Source: Thermocatellispora tengchongensis
GTDB lineage: Bacteria; Actinomycetota; Actinomycetes; Streptosporangiales; Streptosporangiaceae
NCBI RefSeq assembly: GCF_014202315.1
Contig: NZ_JACHGN010000001.1
Span: 147,757 to 211,756, forward strand
Length of the DNA stretch: 64,000 nucleotides
Reading direction: 5' to 3'
The translations under genes were made by a program, and so were the position numbers. How positions within the stretch are numbered: the first letter of the stretch is position 1; each line of letters begins with the position of its first letter. This document shows, piece by piece, positions 44,279 through 58,515 of the stretch. The notes below the pieces were generated by a model that worked only from the letters and a program-made list of their open reading frames with translations, was not told the origin of the DNA and did not search any database.

Positions 44279-46345
44279 ATGGACGCTGTGGAACTCGGCG
44301 CGGTGTGGAGCCGGTCGCTGGAGAACTTTCTCAACAGCAGCGTCCCGATGCAGCACCGGGCCTGGCTCGCCATGACCCGCCCCCTCGGCCTGGTCAACGA
44401 CACCGTCGTGCTGGCCGCCCCCAACGACTTCGCCAAGGACGTGCTGGAGAGCAAGCTCCGGCCGCTGATCGCGCACGCGCTGTCGCAGGAGTTCGGCCAC
44501 CCCATGCGGGTCGCGGTCATGGTCGATCCGATCGCCGCCGGCCCGGAGGAGAGCGGGCCGCGCCCCGCCGAGACGTATCCCCAGCTTCCCGGATCGGGCT
44601 ATCCCCAGCACGGCGGCCCGCAGCCTGACTATGGACAACCCGCATCTCCCCAGGTGGGAGCGGGGTCGGGCGGCCAGCAGGGCTACCCGCACGGCGCCGG
44701 TCACCCGGCGTTGTCCACCGAGTATCCACAGCATCATCCACAGGGCGGCGGGCATCGGCCCGGTTCGTATCCCTATGGGGGAGAGGACGGAGCCCAGCCC
44801 TTTCTGCCCGGCTCCCAGGACGGCGCCCCGGCGGAGGGCGGGCGGCATCGCGCGCCTCCCGGGCAGGGCGTGGTGCTCCCCGGCACGGTGGTGCCCGGCG
44901 CCCCGTACGGCGACGCGCGGCACCAGGCGTACGGGGGCGATCAGTACGACGGTCAGTACGAAGGCCAGTACGACGGCCAATACGAAGGCCAATACGAAGG
45001 CCAGTACGCCGGCGCCCCCGAGCGCGGCGGCGACGGCCAGCAGGCGGGGCGGCCCGTCCCGTACGGCGAGGCGCGGCAGGGCTCGCCCGACTTCTCCGAT
45101 CCCTCGCTCGACGCCCCCACGCTGAGCTTCGACGCGTCCGCCCTGTTCGGCGACGGCAAGGGCGCCGCCCAGGTGGCCGGGCCCGGCGAGGGGCAGGGCG
45201 CCGACCGGCAGGACCGTCCGGCGCCGAGCCCGGCGGCCCCCCACGGCGCGCCGCCGCCGCAGGCCGGGCAGAACCGGTGGGACGGGCGCGGCGCCCGGCC
45301 GGGGGAGCCCGCGCGGCTGAACCCGAAGTACACCTTCGAGACCTTCGTCATCGGCTCCAGCAACCGCTTCGCGCACGCGGCGGCGGTCGCGGTCGCGGAG
45401 GCGCCGGCCAAGGCGTACAACCCGCTGTTCATCTACGGCGACTCGGGGCTGGGCAAGACGCACCTGCTGCACGCGATCGGCCACTACGCCCAGAGCCTGT
45501 ACGACGGCGCGCGGGTGCGCTACGTGAGCTCGGAGGAGTTCACCAACGACTTCATCAACAGCATCCGCGACCACAAGGCCGACGGCTTCCGCAGCCGCTA
45601 CCGGGCTGTGGACATCCTCCTGGTGGACGACATCCAGTTCCTGGAGGGCAAGGAGCAGACCCAGGAGGAGTTCTTCCACACCTTCAACACCCTGCACAAC
45701 GCGAACAAGCAGATCGTCATCTCCAGCGACCGGGCGCCCAAGCAGCTCGTCACGCTGGAGGACCGGCTGCGCAACCGGTTCGAGTGGGGCCTGATCACCG
45801 ACGTCCAGCCGCCCGAGCTGGAGACCCGGATCGCGATCCTGCGCAAGAAGGCGATCCAGGAGGGGCTGGCCGCGCCGGGCGATGTGCTGGAGTACATCGC
45901 CTCGCGGATCTCCACCAACATCCGCGAGCTGGAGGGCGCGCTGATCCGGGTGACCGCGTTCGCCAGCCTGAACCGGCAGTCGGTGGACCTCCAGCTCGCC
46001 GAGGTGGTGCTGAAGGACCTGATCACCGAGGACTCCGGGCCGGAGATCACGGTCGCGATGATCATGGCGCAGACGGCGGCGTACTTCGGGATCTCGATCG
46101 ACGACCTGTGCGGCGGCTCGCGCTCGCGGGTGCTGGTGACGGCCCGGCAGATCGCGATGTACCTGTGCCGCGAGCTGACCGACATGTCGCTGCCCAAGAT
46201 CGGGGCCCAGTTCGGCGGGCGTGACCACACCACGGTCATGCACGCCGACCGCAAGATCCGCTCGCTGATGGCGGAACGGCGCTCGATCTACAACCAGGTG
46301 AACGAGCTCACCGGCAGGATCAAGCAGCAGTCGCGCAACGACTGA
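44279..46345 (+). CDS. dnaA: Chromosomal replication initiator DnaA
   Basis: This 688-residue initiator is longer than E. coli DnaA (467) because domain II is about 240 residues. Domain I is at 1-85 ([32 protein letters not shown]). Domain II is Gly/Pro/Gln/Tyr-rich with QYDG/QYEG repeats. The AAA+ domain has [21 protein letters not shown] (Walker A), [25 protein letters not shown] (Walker B) and sensor [10 protein letters not shown]. Domain IV ends with [31 protein letters not shown], the DnaA-box-binding signature. A long domain II is also known in Streptomyces. Its coding DNA contains DnaA-box-like 9-mers. Confidence 0.98.
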   Translation: MDAVELGAVWSRSLENFLNSSVPMQHRAWLAMTRPLGLVNDTVVLAAPNDFAKDVLESKLRPLIAHALSQEFGHPMRVAVMVDPIAAGPEESGPRPAETYPQLPGSGYPQHGGPQPDYGQPASPQVGAGSGGQQGYPHGAGHPALSTEYPQHHPQGGGHRPGSYPYGGEDGAQPFLPGSQDGAPAEGGRHRAPPGQGVVLPGTVVPGAPYGDARHQAYGGDQYDGQYEGQYDGQYEGQYEGQYAGAPERGGDGQQAGRPVPYGEARQGSPDFSDPSLDAPTLSFDASALFGDGKGAAQVAGPGEGQGADRQDRPAPSPAAPHGAPPPQAGQNRWDGRGARPGEPARLNPKYTFETFVIGSSNRFAHAAAVAVAEAPAKAYNPLFIYGDSGLGKTHLLHAIGHYAQSLYDGARVRYVSSEEFTNDFINSIRDHKADGFRSRYRAVDILLVDDIQFLEGKEQTQEEFFHTFNTLHNANKQIVISSDRAPKQLVTLEDRLRNRFEWGLITDVQPPELETRIAILRKKAIQEGLAAPGDVLEYIASRISTNIRELEGALIRVTAFASLNRQSVDLQLAEVVLKDLITEDSGPEITVAMIMAQTAAYFGISIDDLCGGSRSRVLVTARQIAMYLCRELTDMSLPKIGAQFGGRDHTTVMHADRKIRSLMAERRSIYNQVNELTGRIKQQSRND
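44942..45013. repeat. 12-bp tandem repeat in dnaA domain II
   Basis: Six 12-bp units (CAGTACGACGGT and variants) encode QYDG/QYEG tetrapeptides. Several use GAA and CAA/CAG codons in the same positions, so the copies arose by duplication. Copy-number change would keep the frame. Confidence 0.9.
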
Positions 46346-46937
46346 TCCCGGCAATACACGACTTGTCGTCATTTATGGCTGTGCACAGCCTGTGGATAAC
46401 GCTGTGGATCGATGTGGACGGAGCCGATCGGCCGGTGTACACGGGGCTCCGGCGCTCGCGACGATCATCAGAGGCGGGGAGACGCCGGGAAAGGCTGGTC
46501 AGAGGCTGGGGATAACTCTGTGTACAACCCTGTGCACAACCTGTTGATAACTTGTGGAGAACCTGGGGAAGGGCTGTGAACTCTTTACCTTCGGGTCCGC
46601 AAAACGGACACGTACCCGGTGGATAACCTGTTGAAACCTTGTGGAGAACCGGTGGATGACGACCCCGCCATCTGGGGATGGACTGTGGGCAACTCTCGGT
46701 CATCCCCAGCCGAACAAGTTTCCAACAGGCGTCACCCACAGTGCCAGTGGATAGAAAAACCGGGGCTGACCTGCGGAAACGATGGTTACCCACAGTATCC
46801 ACACCCCCTAATGAGATGACTCCCTATGTCTCTCTCCAAGAAATCAAAAACCCATAGAGGGGTTCCCTCCCAGCCAGGGTCCGGGAGGGTGAACACTTGA
46901 ACCCCGACGAGAGCCGAACCAACAGGAGGCGATCCCC
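46346..46937. other. oriC: Replication origin oriC (dnaA-dnaN intergenic region)
   Basis: This 592-bp non-coding region lies between dnaA and dnaN, where oriC is located in Streptomyces and Mycobacterium. DnaA-box-like 9-mers are dense: TGTGGATAA (46391), TGTGGATCG (46403), TGTGTACAA (46519), TGTGCACAA (46531), TGTTGATAA (46542), TGTGGAGAA (46553 and 46640), TTACCCACA (46786) and GTATCCACA (46795). Boxes face both ways. The stretch 46801-46860 is relatively AT-rich (AAGAAATCAAAAACCCATAG) and may be the unwinding element. Confidence 0.92.
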
Positions 46938-48074
46938 GTGATGTTCCGGGTCGATCGAGACGTACTCGCCGAGGCCGTCGCGTGGACGGCGCGCAGCCTC
47001 CCCGCGCGCCCGTCCGTGCCGGTGCTGGCCGGCATGCGGCTGGAGGTCACCGAGGACCACCAGCTCAAGCTCTCCGGCTTCGACTACGAGGTCTCCGCCG
47101 AGGTCACGCTGGAGCTGCAGACGGGCGAGCCCGGCGTCGTGCTCGTCTCCGGCCGCCTCCTCGCCGAGATCACCCGCGCTCTCCCCGCACAGCCTGTGGA
47201 CTTCGTCATCGACGGCGCCAAGGCCGTGGTCACCTGCGGCAGCGCCCGGTTCACGCTGCTGACCATGCCGGTCGAGGACTACCCGACCCTCCCCGCGATG
47301 CCGCCGGCCGCGGGCCGGGTCGGCAGCGACGTGTTCGCCTCCGCCGTCGCCCAGGTCGCCACCGCCGCGGGCAAGGACGACACGCTGCCGATGCTGACCG
47401 GCGTGCGCATGGAGATCGAGGGCGACATGGTGACCCTCGCCGCCACCGACCGCTACCGCCTCGCCGTGCGCGAGCTGAAGTGGCAGCCCGACCAGCCCGA
47501 CATCTCCGCCATCGCGATGATCCCCGGCAAGACCCTCGCCGACACCGCCAAGTCGCTCACCACCGGCGCTGAGGTCGAGATCGCGCTCAGCTCCACCGGC
47601 GGCACCGGCGAGGGCATGATCGGGTTCTCCAGCGGCGGCCGGCGCACCACCACCCGCCTGCTCGATCCGGAGTTCCCCAAGTACCGCTCGCTGCTGCCCA
47701 CCGAGTTCTCCGCCCGCGCCGACCTGGCCACCGGGCCCTTCGTCGAGGCGGTCAAGCGCGTGGCCCTGGTCGCCGAGCGCAACACTCCGGTGCGGCTGTC
47801 CTTCCGCGGCGAGGAGGTCGTGCTGGAGGCCGGCAGCGGCGACGAGGCCCAGGCGGTCGAGGTGCTTCCGGTCGAGTTCGACGGCGACGAGATCAACATC
47901 GCCTTCAACCACCAGTTCCTGCTGGAGGGCCTGGGCGCGATCGACTCCGACGTCGCGCGGCTGCAGTTCACCACCGCCACCAAGCCGGCCATCCTCACCG
48001 GCGGCAAGCCCGCCGACACCGGCACGGTGCCCGACTACCGCTACCTGATCATGCCGATCCGCCTGTCGAGCTGA
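46938..48074 (+). CDS. dnaN: DNA polymerase III sliding clamp, beta subunit
   Basis: This 378-residue clamp encircles DNA and tethers polymerase and repair proteins. Three repeated domains are visible: MMFRVDRDVLAEAVAWTARSLPARPSVPVLAGMRLE at the start, LPMLTGVRMEIEGDMVTLAATDRYRLAVREL in the middle, and the C-terminal DYRYLIMPIRLSS that helps form the partner-binding pocket. AGGAGG lies eight bases before the GTG at 46938. It is the first gene after oriC, followed by gnd. Confidence 0.97.
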   Translation: MMFRVDRDVLAEAVAWTARSLPARPSVPVLAGMRLEVTEDHQLKLSGFDYEVSAEVTLELQTGEPGVVLVSGRLLAEITRALPAQPVDFVIDGAKAVVTCGSARFTLLTMPVEDYPTLPAMPPAAGRVGSDVFASAVAQVATAAGKDDTLPMLTGVRMEIEGDMVTLAATDRYRLAVRELKWQPDQPDISAIAMIPGKTLADTAKSLTTGAEVEIALSSTGGTGEGMIGFSSGGRRTTTRLLDPEFPKYRSLLPTEFSARADLATGPFVEAVKRVALVAERNTPVRLSFRGEEVVLEAGSGDEAQAVEVLPVEFDGDEINIAFNHQFLLEGLGAIDSDVARLQFTTATKPAILTGGKPADTGTVPDYRYLIMPIRLSS

Positions 48075-48233
48075 TCGCGGGTGAACCCCCGCTGGGCGGC
48101 GTGCGTACCGGCTAGGATCTCCCGCGGGGGGAGCGAGCCCGCACGGCCGGCGCCGGTCGGTTTGACGCGCCACCCACCGGGAAGGCCGTGTGGCTGTGCG
48201 GCCGGGGCGAAACCGAGGATGAGGGGGGCTCTC

Positions 48234-49172
48234 ATGCAGATCGGCATGGTCGGGCTCGGCAAGATGGGCGGCAACATGGCCGAGCGCCTGCGCCGCGGCG
48301 GCCACGAGGTCGTCGGCTACGACCGCAACCCGGAGGTCAGCGACGTCCCCAGCCTGAAGGACCTTGTGGACAGCCTGGCCGCCCCCCGCACGGTGTGGGT
48401 CATGGTGCCCGCGGGCCCGCCGACCCACGCCACGATCGAGCAGCTCGGCGAGCTGCTGTCCGAGGGCGACCTCGTCATCGACGGCGGCAACTCCCACTAC
48501 GTGGACGACCAGAAGCACGGCGCCCAGCTCGCCGAGAAGGGCATCGGCTTCGTCGACGTGGGCGTCAGCGGCGGCGTGTGGGGGCTGGAGAACGGCTACG
48601 CGCTGATGGCCGGCGGGTCCGAGGGCGACATCCGCCGCCTGTGGCCGGTCTTCGAGACCCTCAAGCCCGAGGGCGACGGGTTCGTGCACGCGGGCGACGT
48701 CGGCGCGGGCCACTTCGCCAAGATGGTGCACAACGGCATCGAGTACGGCATGATGCAGGCCTTCGCCGAGGGCTGGGAGCTGCTGGAGGCCGCCGACGTC
48801 GTCAAGGACGTGCCCGGCACGTTCGCGAGCTGGCGCCATGGCACGGTGATCCGCTCCTGGCTGCTCGACCTGTTCGTGCGGGCGCTGAACGAGGACCCCG
48901 ACCTGTCCGACCTCCAGGGCTACGCCCAGGACTCCGGCGAGGGCCGGTGGACCGTCCAGGCCGCGGTCGAGCACGCCGTGCCGCTCCCGGTGATCACCTC
49001 GGCCCTGTACGCGCGCTTCGCCTCCCGCCAGCCCGACTCCCCCGCGATGAAGGTCGTCGCCGCGCTGCGCAACCAGTTCGGCGGCCACGCCGTCGCCTCC
49101 AAGGAGGGCGCCCACGCCAAGGGCGCCGACTCCCCCGGCGCCGACGTCGCGCCGCCGCGCGAGGTCTCCTGA
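48234..49172 (+). CDS. gnd: 6-phosphogluconate dehydrogenase, decarboxylating, short (probably NAD-dependent) form
   Basis: This 312-residue enzyme oxidatively decarboxylates 6-phosphogluconate to ribulose-5-phosphate. The Rossmann motif MQIGMVGLGKMGGNMAERL is at the start, followed by VIDGGNSHYVDD, GFVDVGVSGGVWGLENGYALMAGG and HFAKMVHNGIEYGMMQA with the catalytic Lys and Asn. At about 310 residues it is the GndA short form, which is usually NAD-preferring, instead of the 470-residue NADP form. I chose the ATG at 48234 with a G-rich SD. Its location between dnaN and recF is typical of Streptomyces-type chromosomes. Confidence 0.95.
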   Translation: MQIGMVGLGKMGGNMAERLRRGGHEVVGYDRNPEVSDVPSLKDLVDSLAAPRTVWVMVPAGPPTHATIEQLGELLSEGDLVIDGGNSHYVDDQKHGAQLAEKGIGFVDVGVSGGVWGLENGYALMAGGSEGDIRRLWPVFETLKPEGDGFVHAGDVGAGHFAKMVHNGIEYGMMQAFAEGWELLEAADVVKDVPGTFASWRHGTVIRSWLLDLFVRALNEDPDLSDLQGYAQDSGEGRWTVQAAVEHAVPLPVITSALYARFASRQPDSPAMKVVAALRNQFGGHAVASKEGAHAKGADSPGADVAPPREVS

Positions 49173-49247
49173 GCGTTCCGGAGTCGTGACATACCCGGCG
49201 GCACGGGTGTGACGACGGTGAGTCCTGAGGCTCGGTAACCTTCCTGG

Positions 49248-50504
49248 GTGCACGTCGCCCACCTGTCGCTGGCCGATTTCCGGTCCTACGAGTCCGTCGA
49301 GCTCGACCTGGAGCCCGGCGTGACGGCGTTCGTGGGCCCCAACGGGCAGGGCAAGACCAACCTGGTCGAGGCGCTGGGCTACGTGGCCACGCTGTCCAGC
49401 CACCGCGTCGCCGGCGACGCCCCCCTCGTCCGCCACGGCGCCACGCGGGCGATCATCCGCGCGGCCGTGGTCAAGGACGACCGGCGGGCCCTGGTCGAGC
49501 TGGAGATCAACCCGGGCCGGGCCAACCGCGCCCGGCTGAACCGCTCCCCGGTCCCCCGCCCGCGCGACGTGCTGGGCCTGCTGCGCACGGTGCTGTTCGC
49601 GCCCGAGGACCTCGCGCTGGTCAAGGGCGACCCGTCCGAGCGGCGGCGCTTCCTGGACGACCTGCTGGTGGCGCGGGCGCCGCGGTTCGCCGGGGTGCGG
49701 GCCGACTACGACCGGGTGCTCAAGCAGCGGGGCGCGCTGCTGCGCACGGCGGCGCTGGCGCGGCGCGGGCGGGGCGGCCCGCGCCGCGCCGAGAGCGAGG
49801 CCGCGTTCGCGGCGGCCGGCGCCGGCGACGTGCTGAGCACCCTTGAGGTCTGGGACGCCCAGCTCGCCAGGTACGGCGCGGAGCTGCTCGGGGCGCGGCT
49901 GGAACTCGTCGAGGCGCTGCGCCCGCTGGCGGCCGAGGCGTACGCCGCGCTGGCCCCCGGCTCGGGCGCGGCGACCCTGTCCTACCGCAGCACGTTGTCC
50001 ACAGGTGGGGATACCGAATCCGATGTGAGCGCCGGTGGGGGCGTGTCTACGGGGTTGTCCACAGAGTCCCGTTCCCTGGGGATAACTCCTGCGGTGACCG
50101 ATCGCGACGCCCTCGCGGAACGGCTGCGGGCGCGTCTGCTGGAGGTGCGCCAGGCGGAGCTGGAGCGGGGCGTGACGCTCGTCGGGCCGCACCGCGACGA
50201 GCTGTTCCTGGGGCTCGGCGACCTGCCCGCGCGGGGCTACGCCAGCCACGGCGAGTCGTGGTCGTTCGCGCTGGCGCTGCGGCTGGCGGCGTACGAGCTG
50301 CTGCGGGCCGAGGGCACCGACCCCGTGCTGATCCTGGACGACGTCTTCGCCGAGCTGGACACCCAGCGCCGCAGGCGGCTGGCCGAGATCGTCGCGCCGG
50401 CCGAGCAGGTGCTGATCACCGCCGCGGTACCCGAGGACGTGCCCGCCGAGCTGTCCGGGGCCCGATTCGACGTCTCGGAGGGGAGCGTGACCCGTGTCGC
50501 CTGA
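49248..50504 (+). CDS. recF: DNA replication and repair protein RecF
   Basis: This 418-residue SMC-like ATPase helps load RecA at gaps. The N-terminus [43 protein letters not shown] has Walker [11 protein letters not shown]-like [16 protein letters not shown] is the signature region, and [24 protein letters not shown] contains Walker B and the D-loop. A linker of about 35 residues ([28 protein letters not shown]) is inserted before the signature; its coding DNA carries two exact DnaA boxes 60 bp apart. The start is GTG. It overlaps the DciA gene by 11 bp. Confidence 0.96.
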   Translation: MHVAHLSLADFRSYESVELDLEPGVTAFVGPNGQGKTNLVEALGYVATLSSHRVAGDAPLVRHGATRAIIRAAVVKDDRRALVELEINPGRANRARLNRSPVPRPRDVLGLLRTVLFAPEDLALVKGDPSERRRFLDDLLVARAPRFAGVRADYDRVLKQRGALLRTAALARRGRGGPRRAESEAAFAAAGAGDVLSTLEVWDAQLARYGAELLGARLELVEALRPLAAEAYAALAPGSGAATLSYRSTLSTGGDTESDVSAGGGVSTGLSTESRSLGITPAVTDRDALAERLRARLLEVRQAELERGVTLVGPHRDELFLGLGDLPARGYASHGESWSFALALRLAAYELLRAEGTDPVLILDDVFAELDTQRRRRLAEIVAPAEQVLITAAVPEDVPAELSGARFDVSEGSVTRVA

Positions 50505-51132
50505 GCCCGAGCCCCGTCCACAGCGTTCACAGAGTCCACACGGTCCACAGAGTCCACAGGTGCCTCCGCGTCCGGCTGTGGACCCGATGGCGCCCATCCG
50601 TCCCCAGCCGGCCGGTCCTGTGGAAAACATCACACCCACGCCCCAGAGCGCGGCCGCGCGGGGGGCCGCGATGGCACGCGAGAAGCTCGCCCAGGCGAAG
50701 GCCGACGCCGCCCGGCGCGGGCGCCTGCCGCGCACCGAGCCGCGCCGCAAGGCGTCCGGCGGGCGCCGCGACTCCGGCGATCCACAGCTTTTCGGACGGG
50801 CGATCCGCGAGTTGCTGGCGGCCCGCGGCTGGGAGCGCGAGGTCGCGGTCGGCGGCGTGTTCGGCCGCTGGGCCGAGATCGTCGGGCCCGACCTGGCCGC
50901 GCACACCAGGCCCGAGACCTTCGCCGACGGCGAGGTCGTCGTCTCCGCCGACTCCACCGCGTGGGCCACGCAGGTGCGTCTGCTCGCTCCGACGCTGGTC
51001 AGACGGCTGAACGAGGAGCTGGGCGACGGCATGGTGCGCCGGGTGAAGGTGCGCGGCCCGCAGAACGGCCCGCGCCCGTCGGGCGGGCTGCGGGTGAAGG
51101 GCACGCGGGGGCCGCGTGACACCTACGGCTGA
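50494..51132 (+). CDS. DUF721/DciA family protein (probable replicative helicase loader)
   Basis: This 212-residue protein carries the DUF721 domain at the C-terminus ([53 protein letters not shown] type layout, then [24 protein letters not shown]). DciA proteins load the DnaB helicase in bacteria that lack DnaC or DnaI. The first ~85 residues are Pro/Gln/Ser-rich and disordered. Five GTCCACA-like motifs recur every 9 bp in the coding DNA for this tail. It starts with GTG inside the end of recF and is followed by gyrB, as in Mycobacterium (Rv0004). Confidence 0.88.
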   Translation: MSPEPEPRPQRSQSPHGPQSPQVPPRPAVDPMAPIRPQPAGPVENITPTPQSAAARGAAMAREKLAQAKADAARRGRLPRTEPRRKASGGRRDSGDPQLFGRAIRELLAARGWEREVAVGGVFGRWAEIVGPDLAAHTRPETFADGEVVVSADSTAWATQVRLLAPTLVRRLNEELGDGMVRRVKVRGPQNGPRPSGGLRVKGTRGPRDTYG

Positions 51133-53442
<2,310 letters not shown>

Positions 53443-53484
53443 CCCGCTGAACTCGGCTGAACTCCACAAAGGATCGAATTTCCC

Positions 53485-55998
<2,514 letters not shown>

Positions 55999-56001
55999 CC
56001 C

Positions 56002-56955
56002 ATGAGTGCCCAGTCGAACTCGGGCGGCGCTGGAGGCGGCGGCCCGACGAGACCCAATCCCGCGCAGGCCGGCGCCGGCGGCGCGGGCTCGGGCAGGCGG
56101 AAGTCGCCGCCGGCGGCTTCATCATCCCCCTCGCGTAACCGGGTGACGGAGAAGATGGACAGAGCCACCGAAAACGATACGATCAACGTGGCCGAGTCCA
56201 AGAGCGCGCCCACGCGCCCCGGCCCCACGAAAACGCCACGACCGCCTCAGGGTGACGGTAGCGCCAAGGCCCCCGAGCCCGATGTCCCGGTGAACGACAA
56301 CACCAAGGATGGGCAGAAGGTGACCACGACCCGCGACGACCGTCCCGGCGCCCCGATGGGCCGGGTCCGCCCCACGCCGGAAGCACGCCCGGCCGAGCCC
56401 CGCGAGAACGGCCAGCAGGCCACCCGCCCGGCCGGCGTGCGCCCACCGCAGGCACAGCAGCAGCCCGGCGGCCAGGCGGGCGGCCTGACCTTCTCCCCGT
56501 CTCCGTCGCCCACCACCGGCGACACCGAGACCACCACCCGCTCGAAGAAGAAGCCGGCCTCCGAGACCACCCGGGCCCCCCGCAAGGCCCACCTGGTCCT
56601 GCGCCGCATCGAGCCCTGGTCCGCCATGAAGTTCAGCTTCGTGGTGGCCCTGGTCTGCTTCGTCATCCTCTTCGTCGCGGTCGCCGTCCTGTACGGCGTC
56701 CTCAGCGCCCTCGGCGTGTTCGACTCCATCGTCAACACCATCAACCAGATCACCAACGGCGACCAAACAGCCGCCGCTTCCGGCCTGGACGCCTCGACCT
56801 GGTTCGACCCGGTCCGCATCCTCGGCTTCACCGCCCTGATCGGCGCCATCAACGTGGTCCTCATCACGGCCCTGTGCACCCTCGGCGCCGTCATCTACAA
56901 CATCGCCGCCGACGTGGTGGGCGGCGTAGAGGTCACCTTCAGCGAGGCCGAGTAA
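56002..56955 (+). CDS. DUF3566 transmembrane protein
   Basis: This 317-residue protein starts 3 bp after gyrA. The first ~195 residues are Pro/Gln/Gly/Thr-rich and disordered. The DUF3566 domain follows: KAHLVLRRIEPWSAMKFSFVVALVCFVILFVAVAVLYGVLSALGVF (helix 1), DASTWFDPVRILGFTALIGAINVVLITALCTLGAVIYNIAADVVGGVEVTF type segment (helix 2). The gene follows gyrA in Mycobacterium (Rv0007) and Streptomyces. The function is unknown; a link to envelope or division has been proposed for relatives. Confidence 0.88.
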   Translation: MSAQSNSGGAGGGGPTRPNPAQAGAGGAGSGRRKSPPAASSSPSRNRVTEKMDRATENDTINVAESKSAPTRPGPTKTPRPPQGDGSAKAPEPDVPVNDNTKDGQKVTTTRDDRPGAPMGRVRPTPEARPAEPRENGQQATRPAGVRPPQAQQQPGGQAGGLTFSPSPSPTTGDTETTTRSKKKPASETTRAPRKAHLVLRRIEPWSAMKFSFVVALVCFVILFVAVAVLYGVLSALGVFDSIVNTINQITNGDQTAAASGLDASTWFDPVRILGFTALIGAINVVLITALCTLGAVIYNIAADVVGGVEVTFSEAE

Positions 56956-56963
56956 CCCCCATC

Positions 56964-56998
56964 CCCCCGGCCCGGCACCCGCCGTACCGGGCCGGGGG
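56964..56998 (+). terminator. Terminator after the gyrase operon
   Basis: A 12-bp perfect inverted repeat CCCCCGGCCCGG / CCGGGCCGGGGG with an 11-base loop lies 8 bp past the DUF3566 stop. It lacks a T-run, as is common in GC-rich actinomycetes. Confidence 0.75.
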
Positions 56999-57104
56999 AT
57001 AACCGTCCCGACCACCCCGCGAAACACGCTAAGCTAGTCACCACACCGGCCGACGAGTTCGCCTCTCATCCAGAGAATGCGATACTCTTCGACGGCACCC
57101 GCAA

Positions 57105-57181
57105 GGGGCTATAGCTCAGTCGGTTAGAGCGCTTCCCTGATAAGGAAGAGGTCCCAGGTTCAAGTCCTGGTAGCCCCACCA
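57105..57181 (+). tRNA. tRNA-Ile (anticodon GAU)
   Basis: The 74-nt cloverleaf has acceptor GGGGCTA/TAGCCCC, D-arm GCTC..GAGC, anticodon stem CTTCC/GGAAG with loop CTGATAA (anticodon GAT), and T-arm CCAGG TTCAAGT CCTGG. The 3' CCA is encoded (57179-57181). It follows gyrA as in related genomes; the tRNA-Ala normally beside it is absent, replaced by an integrase gene. Confidence 0.97.
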
Positions 57182-57225
57182 GCAAAAAGGCCGTAAGCGA
57201 TCAAGGGCCGTGCGTCACAGGTGCG

Positions 57226-58509
57226 TCAAACCTGCGAAGACGCTTCTCTGGTCTCCCTCCGTGACCACGACTCCAGGATCTTCCCGTGCGCGTCCGGCGC
57301 GAGGTGAGCGTACCTCTGCGTCGTCGCGAACGACTCGTGGCCGAGCAGGTGCTGCACGTCGTACAGCGGCACGCCATCCATCACGAGCCAACTCGCCGCC
57401 GTGTGCCGCATGATCTTCGGAGGGAACCGGCGAATCTGGTGCGCCGGGTCTGCGCACACCCCTGCACACTCGCCCGCCGGGAAGTCATGCCCTTCCGCGG
57501 GCGGCTTGCCGCACGTCCGGGCCGCGTCCACCGCCGGGTACCAGAACCGGTCCCGGAAATTCCCGTCATCGATCGGGCCGCCCTTCTCCGCCGGGAACAT
57601 CAGCCCCGGACACGGGCCGCGCCCCGGCTGCCGCTCACCGGTCGGCAGCACCCGCGGGCACGTACACGCGCCCACCGTCCGCCCGGCCGTCAGCTCCTCG
57701 ATCGCGTCCAGCAGCGCCGGCGGAATCGGCACCGACCGCCTCGACTTCTTCGACTTCGGATACTCCCGCAGCCCCGCCCGCGTCATCACGTGCGTAACGT
57801 GCACCAGCCGCCGATGCCGGTCCACACGGCCCACATGCAGCCCGTACGTCTCACCAGGGCGCAGCCCCACCTGCATGCCCAGCTCGACCAGAGTGCGCCA
57901 CTGAAGGCCGTACAGCCGCTCCAGAGCGCTGTACAGCGCCTCAGCCTCCTCCCGCTCGTAGAACTCGACCACGCCCAGGTCCAACGGCGGCAGATCGAGC
58001 CGCGCGAACGGGTTCGCGCCCACCACCGGCGGGTCCTCATCCATCGCCGCGGCGTACAGCGCACTCATCACGTGCACCGCGGCGTGCACCGTCGCCGCGC
58101 TGAGGGTCGGCACGTCCTTGTCGGACGCGCGCACCGCCCGGCCCTGATGGCGGGCCCGCCGCGTCTGCCGGAGCTGCTGGACCCACGCCTTTGCGTCGGT
58201 GCGCGTAACGGCGTTCAATGGCCACGCCCCCCACGCTTGCGCGCAATGCGTCTCCCACAGCGAATCCGTTTTCGCCAGAGTGCTGGCCTCCAACCCGGAC
58301 ACCGCCCGGACCTTTTCCCGCCACTTGCTGATCGTGATCTCTCCCGCTCGCGGATCAATGCGGGAGCCTGCCTCGAACTTGGCTTCCTGCTCGGTTGCCC
58401 ATTTCTTGACCACTGACTTGAGCCGGCTGGTCTTCGTCCGGCGCTTGCCGTTCGGCATGCGCACCGTGGCCTGATACTTGCCGCTCGGCAACTGCCGTAT
58501 GTATGGCAC
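57226..58509 (-). CDS. Site-specific tyrosine recombinase (integrase)
   Basis: This is a 427-residue integrase. The N-terminal arm-binding region (MPYIRQLPSGKYQATVRMPNGK) is followed by a SAM-like core-binding domain (about 60-175) and the catalytic domain. R217 lies in GLRPGE, R368-H369 in MRHTAASW, H391 in LLGHESF and Y400 in TQRYAHL. The first His of box II is replaced by K365. A ~70-residue insertion before box II carries six cysteines (282, 284, 300, 333, 348, 352), possibly zinc-binding. The GTG start is 6 bp after the hypothetical gene at 58516, so the two are co-transcribed. It integrates the element at tRNA-Ile. Confidence 0.95.
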   Translation of the reverse strand: MPYIRQLPSGKYQATVRMPNGKRRTKTSRLKSVVKKWATEQEAKFEAGSRIDPRAGEITISKWREKVRAVSGLEASTLAKTDSLWETHCAQAWGAWPLNAVTRTDAKAWVQQLRQTRRARHQGRAVRASDKDVPTLSAATVHAAVHVMSALYAAAMDEDPPVVGANPFARLDLPPLDLGVVEFYEREEAEALYSALERLYGLQWRTLVELGMQVGLRPGETYGLHVGRVDRHRRLVHVTHVMTRAGLREYPKSKKSRRSVPIPPALLDAIEELTAGRTVGACTCPRVLPTGERQPGRGPCPGLMFPAEKGGPIDDGNFRDRFWYPAVDAARTCGKPPAEGHDFPAGECAGVCADPAHQIRRFPPKIMRHTAASWLVMDGVPLYDVQHLLGHESFATTQRYAHLAPDAHGKILESWSRRETREASSQV

Positions 58510-58515
58510 CTCGCC

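Noticed and set aside
46824-51122. Antisense frame of over 1,400 codons opposite dnaN, gnd, recF and dciA
   Set aside because: It spans several known genes and the GC3-driven absence of stops explains it.
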